From: JANYIP01 sp031394045
Lineage (GTDB): Bacteria; Actinomycetota; Actinomycetes; Prado026
Reading direction: 5' to 3'
DNA length: 21,199 nt
Assembly: GCA_031394045.1 (NCBI GenBank)
Contig: JANMWN010000163.1
Coordinates: forward strand, 1 to 21,199
Position 1 is the first letter of the stretch. Each line of letters opens with the position of its first letter. Below are positions 8,033-13,495 of this stretch, in pieces. Made by a program: the position numbers and the translations under genes. The notes beneath the pieces were generated by a model that was not told where the DNA came from, did not search any database, and saw nothing but the letters and a program-made list of their open reading frames with translations.

Positions 8033-8589
8033 CGCTGCGCACGGACGCGATGCGCGAGCTGTCGGCCTGGGCGGCGCCCACGCCCGACCAGGTCGCGCTG
8101 CGGGGTTCGTACCTGGACTACCTCGCCGAGCACGACGACGCGATGTGGCGGGCCTGCGTGCCTGGGCACCTGACCGCCAGCGCCCTGGTCTACGACCCCG
8201 ACGGCGGACGCGTGCTGCTGACGCTGCACCCCAAGGTCGGCCGCTGGCTGCAGACCGGCGGACACTGCGAGCCGGGCGACCGTACGCTCGCGGCCGCCGC
8301 CCTGCGCGAGGCCACTGAGGAGTCGGGCATCGCGGGCCTGGAGATGCGCGACCAGCCGGTGCGGCTGGACCGGCACCGGGTGCGGTGCCGGCCGGACGCA
8401 GACGCGGAGCACCTGGACGTGCAGTACGTCGCCCTCGCGCCACGAGCGGCAGCCCTGGCCCTGGAGGCGATCAGCGAGGAGTCGCTGGACCTGCGGTGGT
8501 GGCCGGTGCGCGACCTGCCCGCCGGCGACGCAGGGGTGGATGGATCAGTCCGCGCCCTGGTCTCCCGCGCAGTCGTCCTCGTCGGCTGA
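8029..8589 (+). CDS. Nudix hydrolase
   Basis: The 186-residue protein contains a Nudix box at about residues 77-101 (GGHCEPGD...LREATEESGI). The REATEESG core that binds metal is intact. One extra residue separates the GD from the REx block compared with the MutT spacing, as in many NTP/ADP-ribose-type relatives. It would hydrolyse a nucleoside diphosphate linked to another moiety; the substrate cannot be read from the sequence. The GTG start at 8029 overlaps the zincin stop codon; an ATG at 8050 is the alternative. The last 45 bases overlap, on the opposite strand, the end of the metallopeptidase gene. Confidence 0.87.
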   Translation: MTLRTDAMRELSAWAAPTPDQVALRGSYLDYLAEHDDAMWRACVPGHLTASALVYDPDGGRVLLTLHPKVGRWLQTGGHCEPGDRTLAAAALREATEESGIAGLEMRDQPVRLDRHRVRCRPDADAEHLDVQYVALAPRAAALALEAISEESLDLRWWPVRDLPAGDAGVDGSVRALVSRAVVLVG

Positions 8590-9150
8590 CGGCTCCCTCG
8601 GCAGCTGCGCCGAGCCCGGAGCACTGGACCAGCCCTCCAGAAAGCCCTTGGCCCGCTCGGTGAGCGGGTAGCCCTCCAGCTCGGCCCAGAAGGCGGGACC
8701 GTGCGCGGGGACCAGCAGGTGGACGAGCTCGTGCAGCAGGACGTAGTCGACGACGAAACCGGGCATCCCCTTGAGCCGGTGCGAGAGCCGGATCGAACGG
8801 TCGTCGATCGAGCAGGAACCCCAGCGCCCGTTCTGGTTGGTCACCCAACGCACGCTGGCCGGGACCGCTCGGCCGGCGAGGTATCGCTCGGACAGGCCCT
8901 GCGCACGGGCCAGCAGCTGGGTGTCGGAGGGCCGCCGGCGCTTGTCCCGGGTCTCGAGCCGCTTGGTCATCACCTCGACCCAGTGCGACTCCTCGGCCCG
9001 GGACATGCGGGCGGGCAGCAGCAGCACCATCCGGTTGCCGTCGCGGTAGGCGCTGACGGTGCGGGTGCGCCGCTTGCTACGACGTACTTCGACCGCATCG
9101 ATCGCTTCTGCCGCCGCTGGCCGGTCGGCGCCCGTGTCGGGAAGTTCCAT
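8545..9150 (-). CDS. YgjP-like / M48-type zinc metallopeptidase
   Basis: The protein has 201 residues. The zinc site is complete: HELVH at 140-144 and a third ligand in HGPAFW at 150. The upstream NQNGRWGSCS block (106-115) is the family hallmark (usually NQKxRWGSCS). This identifies the YgjP/DUF45 family, small soluble putative zinc proteases usually annotated as M48; substrates are unknown. The C-terminus is acidic. The ATG at 9150 is chosen because TAGCGT ends seven bases upstream and longer in-frame extensions run into the repeat-rich intergenic region. Its 3' end overlaps the convergent Nudix gene by 45 bases. Confidence 0.88.
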   Translation of the reverse strand: MELPDTGADRPAAAEAIDAVEVRRSKRRTRTVSAYRDGNRMVLLLPARMSRAEESHWVEVMTKRLETRDKRRRPSDTQLLARAQGLSERYLAGRAVPASVRWVTNQNGRWGSCSIDDRSIRLSHRLKGMPGFVVDYVLLHELVHLLVPAHGPAFWAELEGYPLTERAKGFLEGWSSAPGSAQLPREPSADEDDCAGDQGAD

Positions 9151-9157
9151 GCCCGGG

Positions 9158-9163
9158 ACGCTA
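9158..9163 (-). promoter_or_regulatory. Candidate leaderless -10 (TAGCGT) for the YgjP-like gene
   Basis: TAGCGT on the minus strand ends seven bases before the ATG, with no Shine-Dalgarno. The same hexamer precedes the EEP gene at 19364. Confidence 0.45.
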
Positions 9164-9191
9164 CCGGGCTCGTCCGACGGACGTTTTCTTG

Positions 9192-9330
9192 TGTCCACAG
9201 CCCAGCTCTGTCGTCTCCGCAGGTCCAGACCGTGAGGGGCGGTGAATCCCGCGGCTGTCCACAGCGGCGGCACGCTCCGTCCACAGGGGCTCGCCACGGT
9301 TTCCCCAGGTCTTCCCCAGGTCTGTCCACA
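9192..9330 (+). repeat. Cluster of four GTCCACA (DnaA-box-like) motifs in the same orientation
   Basis: GTCCACA occurs at 9193-9199, 9257-9263, 9279-9285 and 9324-9330. With two upstream bases these read GTGTCCACA, CTGTCCACA, CCGTCCACA and CTGTCCACA, each close to the actinobacterial DnaA box TTGTCCACA. A tandem TTCCCCAGGTC (9301 and 9312) lies just before the last one. The motifs are plain to see; DnaA binding is inference. Confidence 0.5.
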
Positions 9331-9338
9331 ATCTGGGG
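9314..9338. repeat. Inverted repeat CCCCAG-N13-CTGGGG around a DnaA-box-like motif
   Basis: A 6-bp perfect inverted repeat encloses GTCCACA (9324-9330) and lies 10 bases upstream of a TTGACT -35 hexamer. Its position would suit an operator for that promoter. Confidence 0.35.
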
Positions 9339-9348
9339 ACCCGCCACG

Positions 9349-9378
9349 TTGACTCCGGTCCTCCTCCGGTCTTAGCCT
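9349..9378 (+). promoter_or_regulatory. Candidate sigma-70-type promoter TTGACT-N18-TAGCCT
   Basis: TTGACT (9349-9354) and TAGCCT (9373-9378) are separated by 18 bases. The predicted start, near 9385, falls three or four bases before a long RNA stem. It could drive a small RNA, a long leader of the 9656 gene, or both. Confidence 0.5.
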
Positions 9379-9384
9379 CACCGC

Positions 9385-9470
9385 CGAACGAGGCTCCTGG
9401 GATAACTCGGTCGGGGCGTCCGCAAGGGGAAGGCGGACGGACCGGTCGTGCGACCCGGGGGCCTCGTCCT
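9385..9470 (+). ncRNA. Candidate structured RNA (small RNA or leader element), unknown family
   Basis: A 14-bp closing helix pairs 9388-9401 with 9454-9467. Twelve pairs are canonical and two are G·U wobbles. On the opposite strand the two wobbles would be A·C mismatches, which favours a plus-strand RNA. Inside it, CGGTC (9408-9412) pairs with GACCG (9440-9444), and CGTCCGC (9417-9423) with GCGGACG (9433-9439). These two helices stack across a GGGG bulge and close a nine-base purine loop (AAGGGGAAG). CCTT (9468-9471) just after the stem could pair with AAGG of the loop. A promoter lies directly upstream. I do not recognise SRP RNA, RNase P RNA, tmRNA, 6C RNA or a known riboswitch in it. No T-run follows. 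Confidence 0.5.
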
Positions 9471-9655
9471 TGGTCGGTACGGCAGCAGAGCGAAATGATT
9501 ACTGTGAGTAGTCGGCGCCACACGCCGGGCGCCCGCGTCCAACGTTCTGGCGCTGGACTGACATACAGTGCTCGATCGGTCCCCGTCTCGTAAGGACGGA
9601 AGACCGCAGGACCGACTCAGGACCACTCAGGACCAACGATGAGGGAGGACCCGCG
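9471..9655. other. Remainder of the 505-base gap upstream of the small zinc-ribbon gene
   Basis: The rest of this gap holds a 7-bp hairpin with one G·U pair (9497-9513, GATTACT/AGTAGTC), a 5-bp hairpin CGGCG/CGCCG (9513-9527), a possible -10 TACAGT at 9564-9569 without a clear -35, and the direct repeat ACTCAGGACCA shortly before the Shine-Dalgarno. I see no convincing gene on either strand. Confidence 0.5.
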
Positions 9656-9814
9656 ATGGCCGAGAGCTACACGGGCGAGGCCTACTGCGTGAAGTGCAAG
9701 GAGAAGAGGGATTTCACCGGTGAGGTCGTCGTCAGCGCCTCAGGACGCCGGATGGCCCAGGGCATCTGCCCGGTCTGTGGCACCAAGCTGAACCGGATCC
9801 TCGGCAAGGCCTGA
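9656..9814 (+). CDS. DUF5679 small zinc-ribbon protein
   Basis: This 52-residue protein begins MAESYTGEAYCVKCKEKRDF and ends in an IC-P-VCG-TKLNRILGKA tail. Two CxxC knuckles (Cys11/Cys14 and a second pair near residues 38-41) imply one structural zinc. The fold resembles ribosomal or RNA-polymerase-associated zinc ribbons. The DUF5679 family is a small actinobacterial family of unknown function. The ATG at 9656 has GGGAGG about eight bases upstream. It is preceded by a 505-base non-coding region with a candidate structured RNA and followed by a terminator, so it appears to be a monocistronic unit. Confidence 0.85.
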   Translation: MAESYTGEAYCVKCKEKRDFTGEVVVSASGRRMAQGICPVCGTKLNRILGKA

Positions 9815-9852
9815 CGCCAGTCCCAGCTCTGAGCTCACCAGCACGCACCCAG

Positions 9853-9891
9853 AGGGGGCAGCTGCCGCACCATGCGGCCGCTGCCCCTTCT
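9853..9891 (+). terminator. Hairpin terminator after the DUF5679 gene
   Basis: GGGGCAGC (9855-9862) pairs with GCTGCCCC (9880-9887). The flanking A and G add an A-U and a G·U pair. An inner GCCGC/GCGGC helix closes an ACCAT loop. The tail TTCT is short, typical of GC-rich actinobacteria. Confidence 0.65.
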
Positions 9892-9949
9892 GGCGTCCGG
9901 CGCTGTGTCCCCGAGGTGCCGAGACGGGCCCGCACCTACCAGATCGGGG

Positions 9950-9975
9950 CTGTGGAACGTGAAAACGCTCCACAG
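9950..9975. repeat. 26-base near-perfect palindrome upstream of the ThiF-like gene
   Basis: CTGTGGA (9950-9956) and TCCACAG (9969-9975) pair, and CGT (9958-9960) pairs with ACG (9965-9967), around GAAA. The single odd position is A·C on the plus strand and G·T on the minus strand. It could be an operator or an RNA hairpin capped by a GNRA-type loop. Confidence 0.45.
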
Positions 9976-10002
9976 GGCCAGTGCGGCACGCTGGCTGGCG
10001 CA

Positions 10003-10028
10003 GTCCCGGACCAGCCGGGCGCCGGGAC
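10003..10028. repeat. Inverted repeat GTCCCGG-N12-CCGGGAC
   Basis: A perfect 7-bp inverted repeat lies 21 bases before the GTG start at 10050. With the palindrome at 9950 it makes two hairpins in a possible leader. Confidence 0.35.
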
Positions 10029-10049
10029 CAGAAGCGGAGACGAAGACGC

Positions 10050-11144
10050 GTGCGCCCCCTGCTCAACCCCGCTCTCACGACGATCTGGCGCGACGAGCAG
10101 ACCTTGCAGCTCGGCCTCGATCCTGAGCTGGCCTTGGTCTTCAGCGGCGTCGACCAAGCCAGGGCGGGCTTCCTGACCCTGCTGGACGGCACCCGCTCGC
10201 GCGCTCAGACCATCAGCGCCGCGAGCGCCTACGGGCTGGGACCGGCCGAGGCCGGTGAGCTGCTGGACCTGCTCGCCAGCGGCGGCGCGCTCGTCGACGC
10301 GGGGGCCGATCGCCGGCCGATGGCCAACCTCTCGGCAGCGGAGCGTGACCGGCTGGCGCCCGACCTGGCCGCCTGGTCGCTCGGCGCGGGCGGCACTGGC
10401 GGTCCGGACGCCTCCTCACGAACCCTCGGACGTCGGCGTCGAGCCGTCATCACGGTCGACGGGGCCGGCAGGGTCGGAGCCACGCTCGTGGGCCTGCTGG
10501 CAGCTGCCGGCATCGGGACCCTGGCCGTGACCGACGACCGGCCGATGCGCAGCTTCGACATCGCGCCCGGCGGCGCGGGCACCGAGTCGATCAGCGAGCC
10601 ACGCGGGGAGGCCGCGATGCTGGCGGCCCGCCAGACCGCGCCGGCGACACGCTCGGGGCTGCCCAAGGGACGCCCGCCCGACCTGTACGTCCTGTGCCCC
10701 GACGGCGCGTACGTCGACCCGAGCACCCGGGACCGGCTCCTCGTCGAGGGCACGGCGCACCTGCTCGCGCACACGTACGAGCGGGTCGGCGTCGTGGGAC
10801 CCCTCGTCCTTCCGGGGCGTACGCCCTGCCTGCACTGCCTCGATCTGCACCGCGTAGACCGGGACCGGGACTGGCCCGTGGTCAGCGCCCAGCTGGCCAA
10901 CCCGGCGCGCCGGCTGGCCGGTGTCGCCGCCGCGGCTGCCTGCGACGTGGTGCTGGCCACAGCGGTCGCCGCCCATGCCGCCCTCGCCGTGCTGGCGCGC
11001 GTTGACGACCCAGACGACCCGCCCGAGCTGGCAGGCGCGCTCCTGGAGCTCCGGCCCCCGGCCGGCCGGCTCCGTAGACGGGTCTGGGGACCGCACCCCT
11101 CCTGCGGTTGCCAGTGGCCCGGTGGGGCCTCGGCTCCGCCGTGA
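10050..11144 (+). CDS. ThiF/TOMM leader-peptide-binding-like protein (orphan)
   Basis: The 364-residue protein resembles the actinobacterial family labelled 'TOMM precursor leader peptide-binding protein', related to the E1/ThiF-like part of azoline cyclodehydratases. The N-terminus (1-110) looks like a winged-helix/RiPP-recognition-type region. A Rossmann-like strand-turn VITVDGAGRVGATLVGLLAAAG follows (133-154, partial motif GAGRVG). Near the C-terminus are CLHCLDLHRVDRDRDWP (260-276) and HPSCGCQW (349-356), a probable four-cysteine zinc site. No YcaO partner, precursor peptide or dehydrogenase is nearby, so a role in RiPP synthesis is not supported by context. The GTG at 10050 has GGAG about 11 bases upstream. 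AarF follows after 46 bases. Confidence 0.75.
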   Translation: MRPLLNPALTTIWRDEQTLQLGLDPELALVFSGVDQARAGFLTLLDGTRSRAQTISAASAYGLGPAEAGELLDLLASGGALVDAGADRRPMANLSAAERDRLAPDLAAWSLGAGGTGGPDASSRTLGRRRRAVITVDGAGRVGATLVGLLAAAGIGTLAVTDDRPMRSFDIAPGGAGTESISEPRGEAAMLAARQTAPATRSGLPKGRPPDLYVLCPDGAYVDPSTRDRLLVEGTAHLLAHTYERVGVVGPLVLPGRTPCLHCLDLHRVDRDRDWPVVSAQLANPARRLAGVAAAAACDVVLATAVAAHAALAVLARVDDPDDPPELAGALLELRPPAGRLRRRVWGPHPSCGCQWPGGASAPP

Positions 11145-11190
11145 ACGGCCGCAGATGCCGTACCCGGCCAGCGGAAGAGACAATGGGCAG

Positions 11191-12504
11191 GTGACTGACC
11201 TCCCGCGCAAGGCTGTGACCCGCACAGCCAAGCTGGCTGCGCTCCCGCTGGGCTTCGCCGGGCGCACCGCGCTGGGCTTCGGCAAGCGGGTCGGGGGGCG
11301 TCCGGCCGAGGCGGTCGCGGCCGAGATCCAGGCGCGTACGGCCGAGCAGGTGTTCCGGGTCCTTGGCGAGCTCAAGGGCGGGGCGATGAAGTTCGGGCAG
11401 GCGATGTCGATCTTCGAGGCAGCCCTGCCCGAGAACCTGGCCGGCCCCTACCGCGCGACGCTCACCAAGCTGCAGGACGCGGCGCCGCCGATGCCGGCTG
11501 CGACCGTGCACAAGGTCATGGCAGCGAGCCTGGGCCGGCAGTGGCGGCGCAAGTTCAGCTCGTTCGAGGAGACCCCGGCCGCCTCGGCCTCGATCGGTCA
11601 GGTGCACCGCGCGGTCTGGGTCGACGGGCGGGCGGTGGCGGTCAAGGTGCAGTACCCGGGCGCCGGGCCGGCCCTGATCGCCGACCTCGACCAGATCTCC
11701 AGGCTGGGCCGGCTGTTCGGGGCGATCATCCCCGGCATGGACATGAAGCCGCTGCTGGCCGAGCTGCGCGAGCGCGTCGTCGAGGAGCTCGACTACCGGC
11801 TCGAGGCCGAGTCGCAGCACGCGTTCGCGCAGGCGTACGCGGACGACGTCGACTTCGTGATCCCGGACGTCGTGGCCCAGGCCGAGACTGTGCTGGTCAC
11901 CGAGTGGATCGAGGGCGAGCCGCTGTCGCGGTTCATCGTCGACGGCAGCACGCAGGAGCGCGATGCGCTGGGGACCAAGTACCTCCGCTTCCTGTTCTCC
12001 GGACCCGCGAGGGCGGGGATGCTGCACGCCGACCCGCACCCGGGCAACTACCGCGTGATGCCGGACGGACGACTCGGGGTGCTCGACTTCGGCGCGGTCG
12101 CCCGGGTGCCGGACGGACTGCCGCCCTCGATCGGCCGGCTGCTGCGCAACGCGCTGGACGGCGACGCGGACGTCGTCATGGCGGGTCTGCGCGACGAGGG
12201 ATTCGTCCGCCAGGGCAGCAAGCTCGACCCGCAGGTGCTCATCGACTATCTGAGCCCGTTCATCGAGCCGGCGGAGGACGACACTTTCCGCTTCAGCCGC
12301 GACTGGATGCGTGGCCAGTTCACGCGCATCAACGACCCTCGGCAGGAGAACTGGTCGGTGGGGCTGAAGCTCAACCTGCCGCCAGAGTACCTGCTCGTCC
12401 ACCGGGTCTGGCTCGGCGGGCTCGGCGTGCTGTGCCAGCTCGGCGCCGAGGTCCCGATGCGCTCCGAGCTCGAGCGCTGGCTGCCCGGCTACGCCAGGGA
12501 CTGA
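11191..12504 (+). CDS. AarF/UbiB/ABC1-family atypical protein kinase
   Basis: The 437-residue protein has all ABC1 hallmarks: KFGQ (67-70, the family-specific KxGQ), PASASIGQVHRA (129-140, an Ala/Ser-rich loop in place of the glycine loop), VAVKVQYPG with Lys152, EELDYRLEAESQ (198-209), HADPHPGNY (279-287) and LDFG (298-301). UbiB-like proteins act as ATPases in lipid or quinone metabolism; mycobacterial Rv3197 occupies the same place beside whiB7. No transmembrane tail is obvious. The GTG at 11191 is chosen because homologues begin DLPRKAVTRTAKLA and GACAAT ends six bases upstream. An ATG at 11155 would add 12 residues. It converges on the whiB7 unit across a hairpin. Confidence 0.92.
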   Translation: MTDLPRKAVTRTAKLAALPLGFAGRTALGFGKRVGGRPAEAVAAEIQARTAEQVFRVLGELKGGAMKFGQAMSIFEAALPENLAGPYRATLTKLQDAAPPMPAATVHKVMAASLGRQWRRKFSSFEETPAASASIGQVHRAVWVDGRAVAVKVQYPGAGPALIADLDQISRLGRLFGAIIPGMDMKPLLAELRERVVEELDYRLEAESQHAFAQAYADDVDFVIPDVVAQAETVLVTEWIEGEPLSRFIVDGSTQERDALGTKYLRFLFSGPARAGMLHADPHPGNYRVMPDGRLGVLDFGAVARVPDGLPPSIGRLLRNALDGDADVVMAGLRDEGFVRQGSKLDPQVLIDYLSPFIEPAEDDTFRFSRDWMRGQFTRINDPRQENWSVGLKLNLPPEYLLVHRVWLGGLGVLCQLGAEVPMRSELERWLPGYARD

Positions 12505-12513
12505 CGCGACGAG

Positions 12514-12542
12514 GTCCCCGCTCCCGGGCTGGGAGCAGGGAC
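12514..12542. terminator. Hairpin between convergent aarF-like and whiB7 units
   Basis: GTCCC+GCTCCC pairs with GGGAGC+GGGAC around GGGCT, with one C/A mismatch. It starts 10 bases after the AarF stop. There is no T-run; it may work in both directions. Confidence 0.5.
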
Positions 12543-12547
12543 ATCGT

Positions 12548-12580
12548 CGTACCGGAACGAGAGGCGTACCGGAACGAGAG
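12548..12580. repeat. Tandem direct repeat, 16 bases with 17-base period
   Basis: CGTACCGGAACGAGAG occurs at 12548-12563 and again at 12565-12580. Each copy contains an imperfect palindrome, CGTACCGGAACG. The repeats sit between the terminator hairpin and the stop codon of the small ORF. Confidence 0.6.
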
Positions 12581-12589
12581 TGGAGCGGG

Positions 12590-12832
12590 CTAGAGGGAGG
12601 CGAGCACGAGCTGAGCACGCTGTGCCGCCTTCTCCGCCTTGTTGGCCCTGCGCTGCCACCGGCGGTGGGAGACGAGGGCGTGGGACCGTCGTTCTTGCTG
12701 GGCTTCGAAATGGCGTTGGGCTTGATGGGCCCTCGCCAGATCCTGATTGAGCAGATACATGGCTGAACTCCTGGTTCGGTTCGATGAAGTCATGACTTCG
12801 CGGGCGGCCGCGACCTGAGTGGTGAGGGACAT
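12590..12832 (-). CDS. Small basic protein translationally coupled to whiB7
   Basis: An 80-residue ORF starts at an ATG whose A is the last base of the whiB7 TGA stop (TGATG), an arrangement that favours coupled translation. The protein is strongly basic and predicted mostly helical: MYLLNQDLARAHQAQRHFEA (25-44), then QQERRSHALVSHRRWQRRANKAEKAAQRAQLVLASL with many Arg/Lys/His and no Cys, membrane segment or known domain. In-frame starts at Met14 or Met25 are possible. I do not recognise a characterised family. If real, it would be induced with whiB7. The hairpin at 12514-12542 could terminate the pair. Confidence 0.6.
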   Translation of the reverse strand: MSLTTQVAAAREVMTSSNRTRSSAMYLLNQDLARAHQAQRHFEAQQERRSHALVSHRRWQRRANKAEKAAQRAQLVLASL

Positions 12833-13107
12833 CAGGCTGCGACCTCTTCCTTGCGCGGGCGTCCACGCGGCCGCTTGCGGGCCACGACGACACCGTGGAT
12901 GAAAAGCTCTCCGCCCCAGACGCCCCAAGGCTCGCGGCGCTCGAGAGCCCCGGCGATGCACACCCGTCGGACGGGGCAGTCGACGCACAGCGACTTGGCC
13001 CGCTCGACGTCCTCGGGACGTTCGGCGAAGAACAGCTCAGGGTCCGAAGCACGGCACGGGATTGCTGTGCCGCGCTGCTCGAACTCCTCGATCAGGTCGA
13101 GCAACAT
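12832..13107 (-). CDS. whiB7: WhiB7-type iron-sulfur transcriptional regulator
   Basis: This is a 91-residue Wbl protein. Cys18, Cys41, Cys44 and Cys50 form the [4Fe-4S] ligand set (C...CVDCPVRRVC). GVWGGE (62-67) is the Wbl turn that contacts the principal sigma factor. A C-terminal AT-hook, RGRPRK (81-86), distinguishes WhiB7 from other Wbl proteins and binds AT-rich DNA upstream of -35 elements. WhiB7 activates intrinsic resistance genes against ribosome-targeting antibiotics and activates itself. The ATG at 13107 has GGAGGT about eight bases upstream. Its leader carries a WhiB7-type promoter, an upstream ORF and an attenuator. A small ORF follows with overlapping stop and start. Confidence 0.96.
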   Translation of the reverse strand: MLLDLIEEFEQRGTAIPCRASDPELFFAERPEDVERAKSLCVDCPVRRVCIAGALERREPWGVWGGELFIHGVVVARKRPRGRPRKEEVAA

Positions 13108-13140
13108 GAGATCGCACCTCCACTGGGTGGTTGGAGCACT

Positions 13141-13172
13141 GCTGGAACACGGTGTTGCTGGAACACGGTGTT
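13141..13172. repeat. Perfect 16-base tandem duplication containing a palindrome, in the whiB7 leader
   Basis: GCTGGAACACGGTGTT is present twice head-to-tail (13141-13156 and 13157-13172). Each copy includes the palindrome AACACCGTGTT when read across the minus strand. It lies between the attenuator and the whiB7 ribosome binding site. Confidence 0.75.
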
Positions 13173-13174
13173 GA

Positions 13175-13223
13175 TGAGACAAAACAAAGAGCCGCGGATC
13201 CCGGGTCTCGGGTTCCGCGGCTC
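13175..13223 (-). terminator. Intrinsic terminator/attenuator in the whiB7 leader
   Basis: On the minus strand a perfect 10-bp stem (13223-13214 with 13198-13189) stacks, after one T·T mismatch, on a 4-bp CCCG/CGGG helix closing a five-base loop. The stem is followed by TTTGTTTTGTC. It stands between the upstream ORF and whiB7, where an attenuator would act: transcription stops here unless an alternative fold forms. Confidence 0.88.
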
Positions 13224-13246
13224 GGAGTGCAGCCGGTCAGGTGGTG

Positions 13247-13426
13247 CTAGACCGGAGGGCTCCAAGCAAAGGTGCCCAAGAGAGGGGTCGGGGTGTTCGG
13301 GGTGGACAGATCCGTGCCGTGGTTCGGCGTCTTCCCGAAGCGGGGCGGAGCGATAGCGCTGCCGCTCCACGGACGCACGACGGCGACCACACCGGTGGTC
13401 GCCTGCTCGGTCTGCATCTTGATCAC
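13247..13426 (-). CDS. whiB7 upstream ORF (regulatory leader peptide)
   Basis: This is a 59-codon ORF. The GTG start at 13426 is preceded by a perfect AGGAGG at eight bases, the best ribosome binding site in this region. The peptide begins VIKMQTEQATTGVV, has a Pro/Thr-rich second half and ends FAWSPPV, with the stop 23 bases before the attenuator stem. whiB7/wblC leaders of other actinobacteria carry such uORFs, whose translation senses ribosome inhibition. A role for the encoded peptide itself is not expected. GTG at 13435 overlaps the Shine-Dalgarno and is less likely; ATG at 13417 is a weaker alternative. Confidence 0.7.
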   Translation of the reverse strand: MIKMQTEQATTGVVAVVRPWSGSAIAPPRFGKTPNHGTDLSTPNTPTPLLGTFAWSPPV

Positions 13427-13462
13427 TGGGGTCACCTCCTTCGTGCCTCGTGCGCGGAAAAC

Positions 13463-13476
13463 GTGTCTGGGGACAC
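13463..13476. repeat. Small hairpin GTGTC-TGGG-GACAC in the whiB7 5' leader
   Basis: A 5-bp stem with a four-base loop lies between the predicted transcription start and the uORF ribosome binding site. It may influence uORF translation. Confidence 0.35.
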
Positions 13477-13495
13477 ATTTCTTGTCTCGCGGGAG

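Noticed and set aside
6659..8443. Long minus-strand open frame opposite the zincin and Nudix genes
   Set aside because: Composition is Arg/Pro/Gly-rich with no motif; the plus-strand genes show clear family signatures over the same DNA.
9385..9470. Signal recognition particle RNA, RNase P RNA, tmRNA or 6C RNA
   Set aside because: The diagnostic conserved blocks (for example the SRP GGAAGC-type loop context, RNase P core, tmRNA tag region, paired C-runs of 6C) are missing.
9378..9626. 82-codon minus-strand frame in the 505-base gap
   Set aside because: No ribosome binding site, Arg/Pro/Ser-rich, and it covers the candidate RNA and promoter elements; not convincing as a gene.
10050..11144. 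RiPP (thiazole/oxazole peptide) biosynthetic cluster
   Set aside because: Only the leader-binding-like protein is present; there is no YcaO, precursor, dehydrogenase or transporter in the window.
13108..13182. N-terminal extension of WhiB7 to a TTG at 13182
   Set aside because: It would start directly on the attenuator U-tract and lacks a ribosome binding site; the ATG at 13107 has GGAGGT at ideal distance and fits family length.
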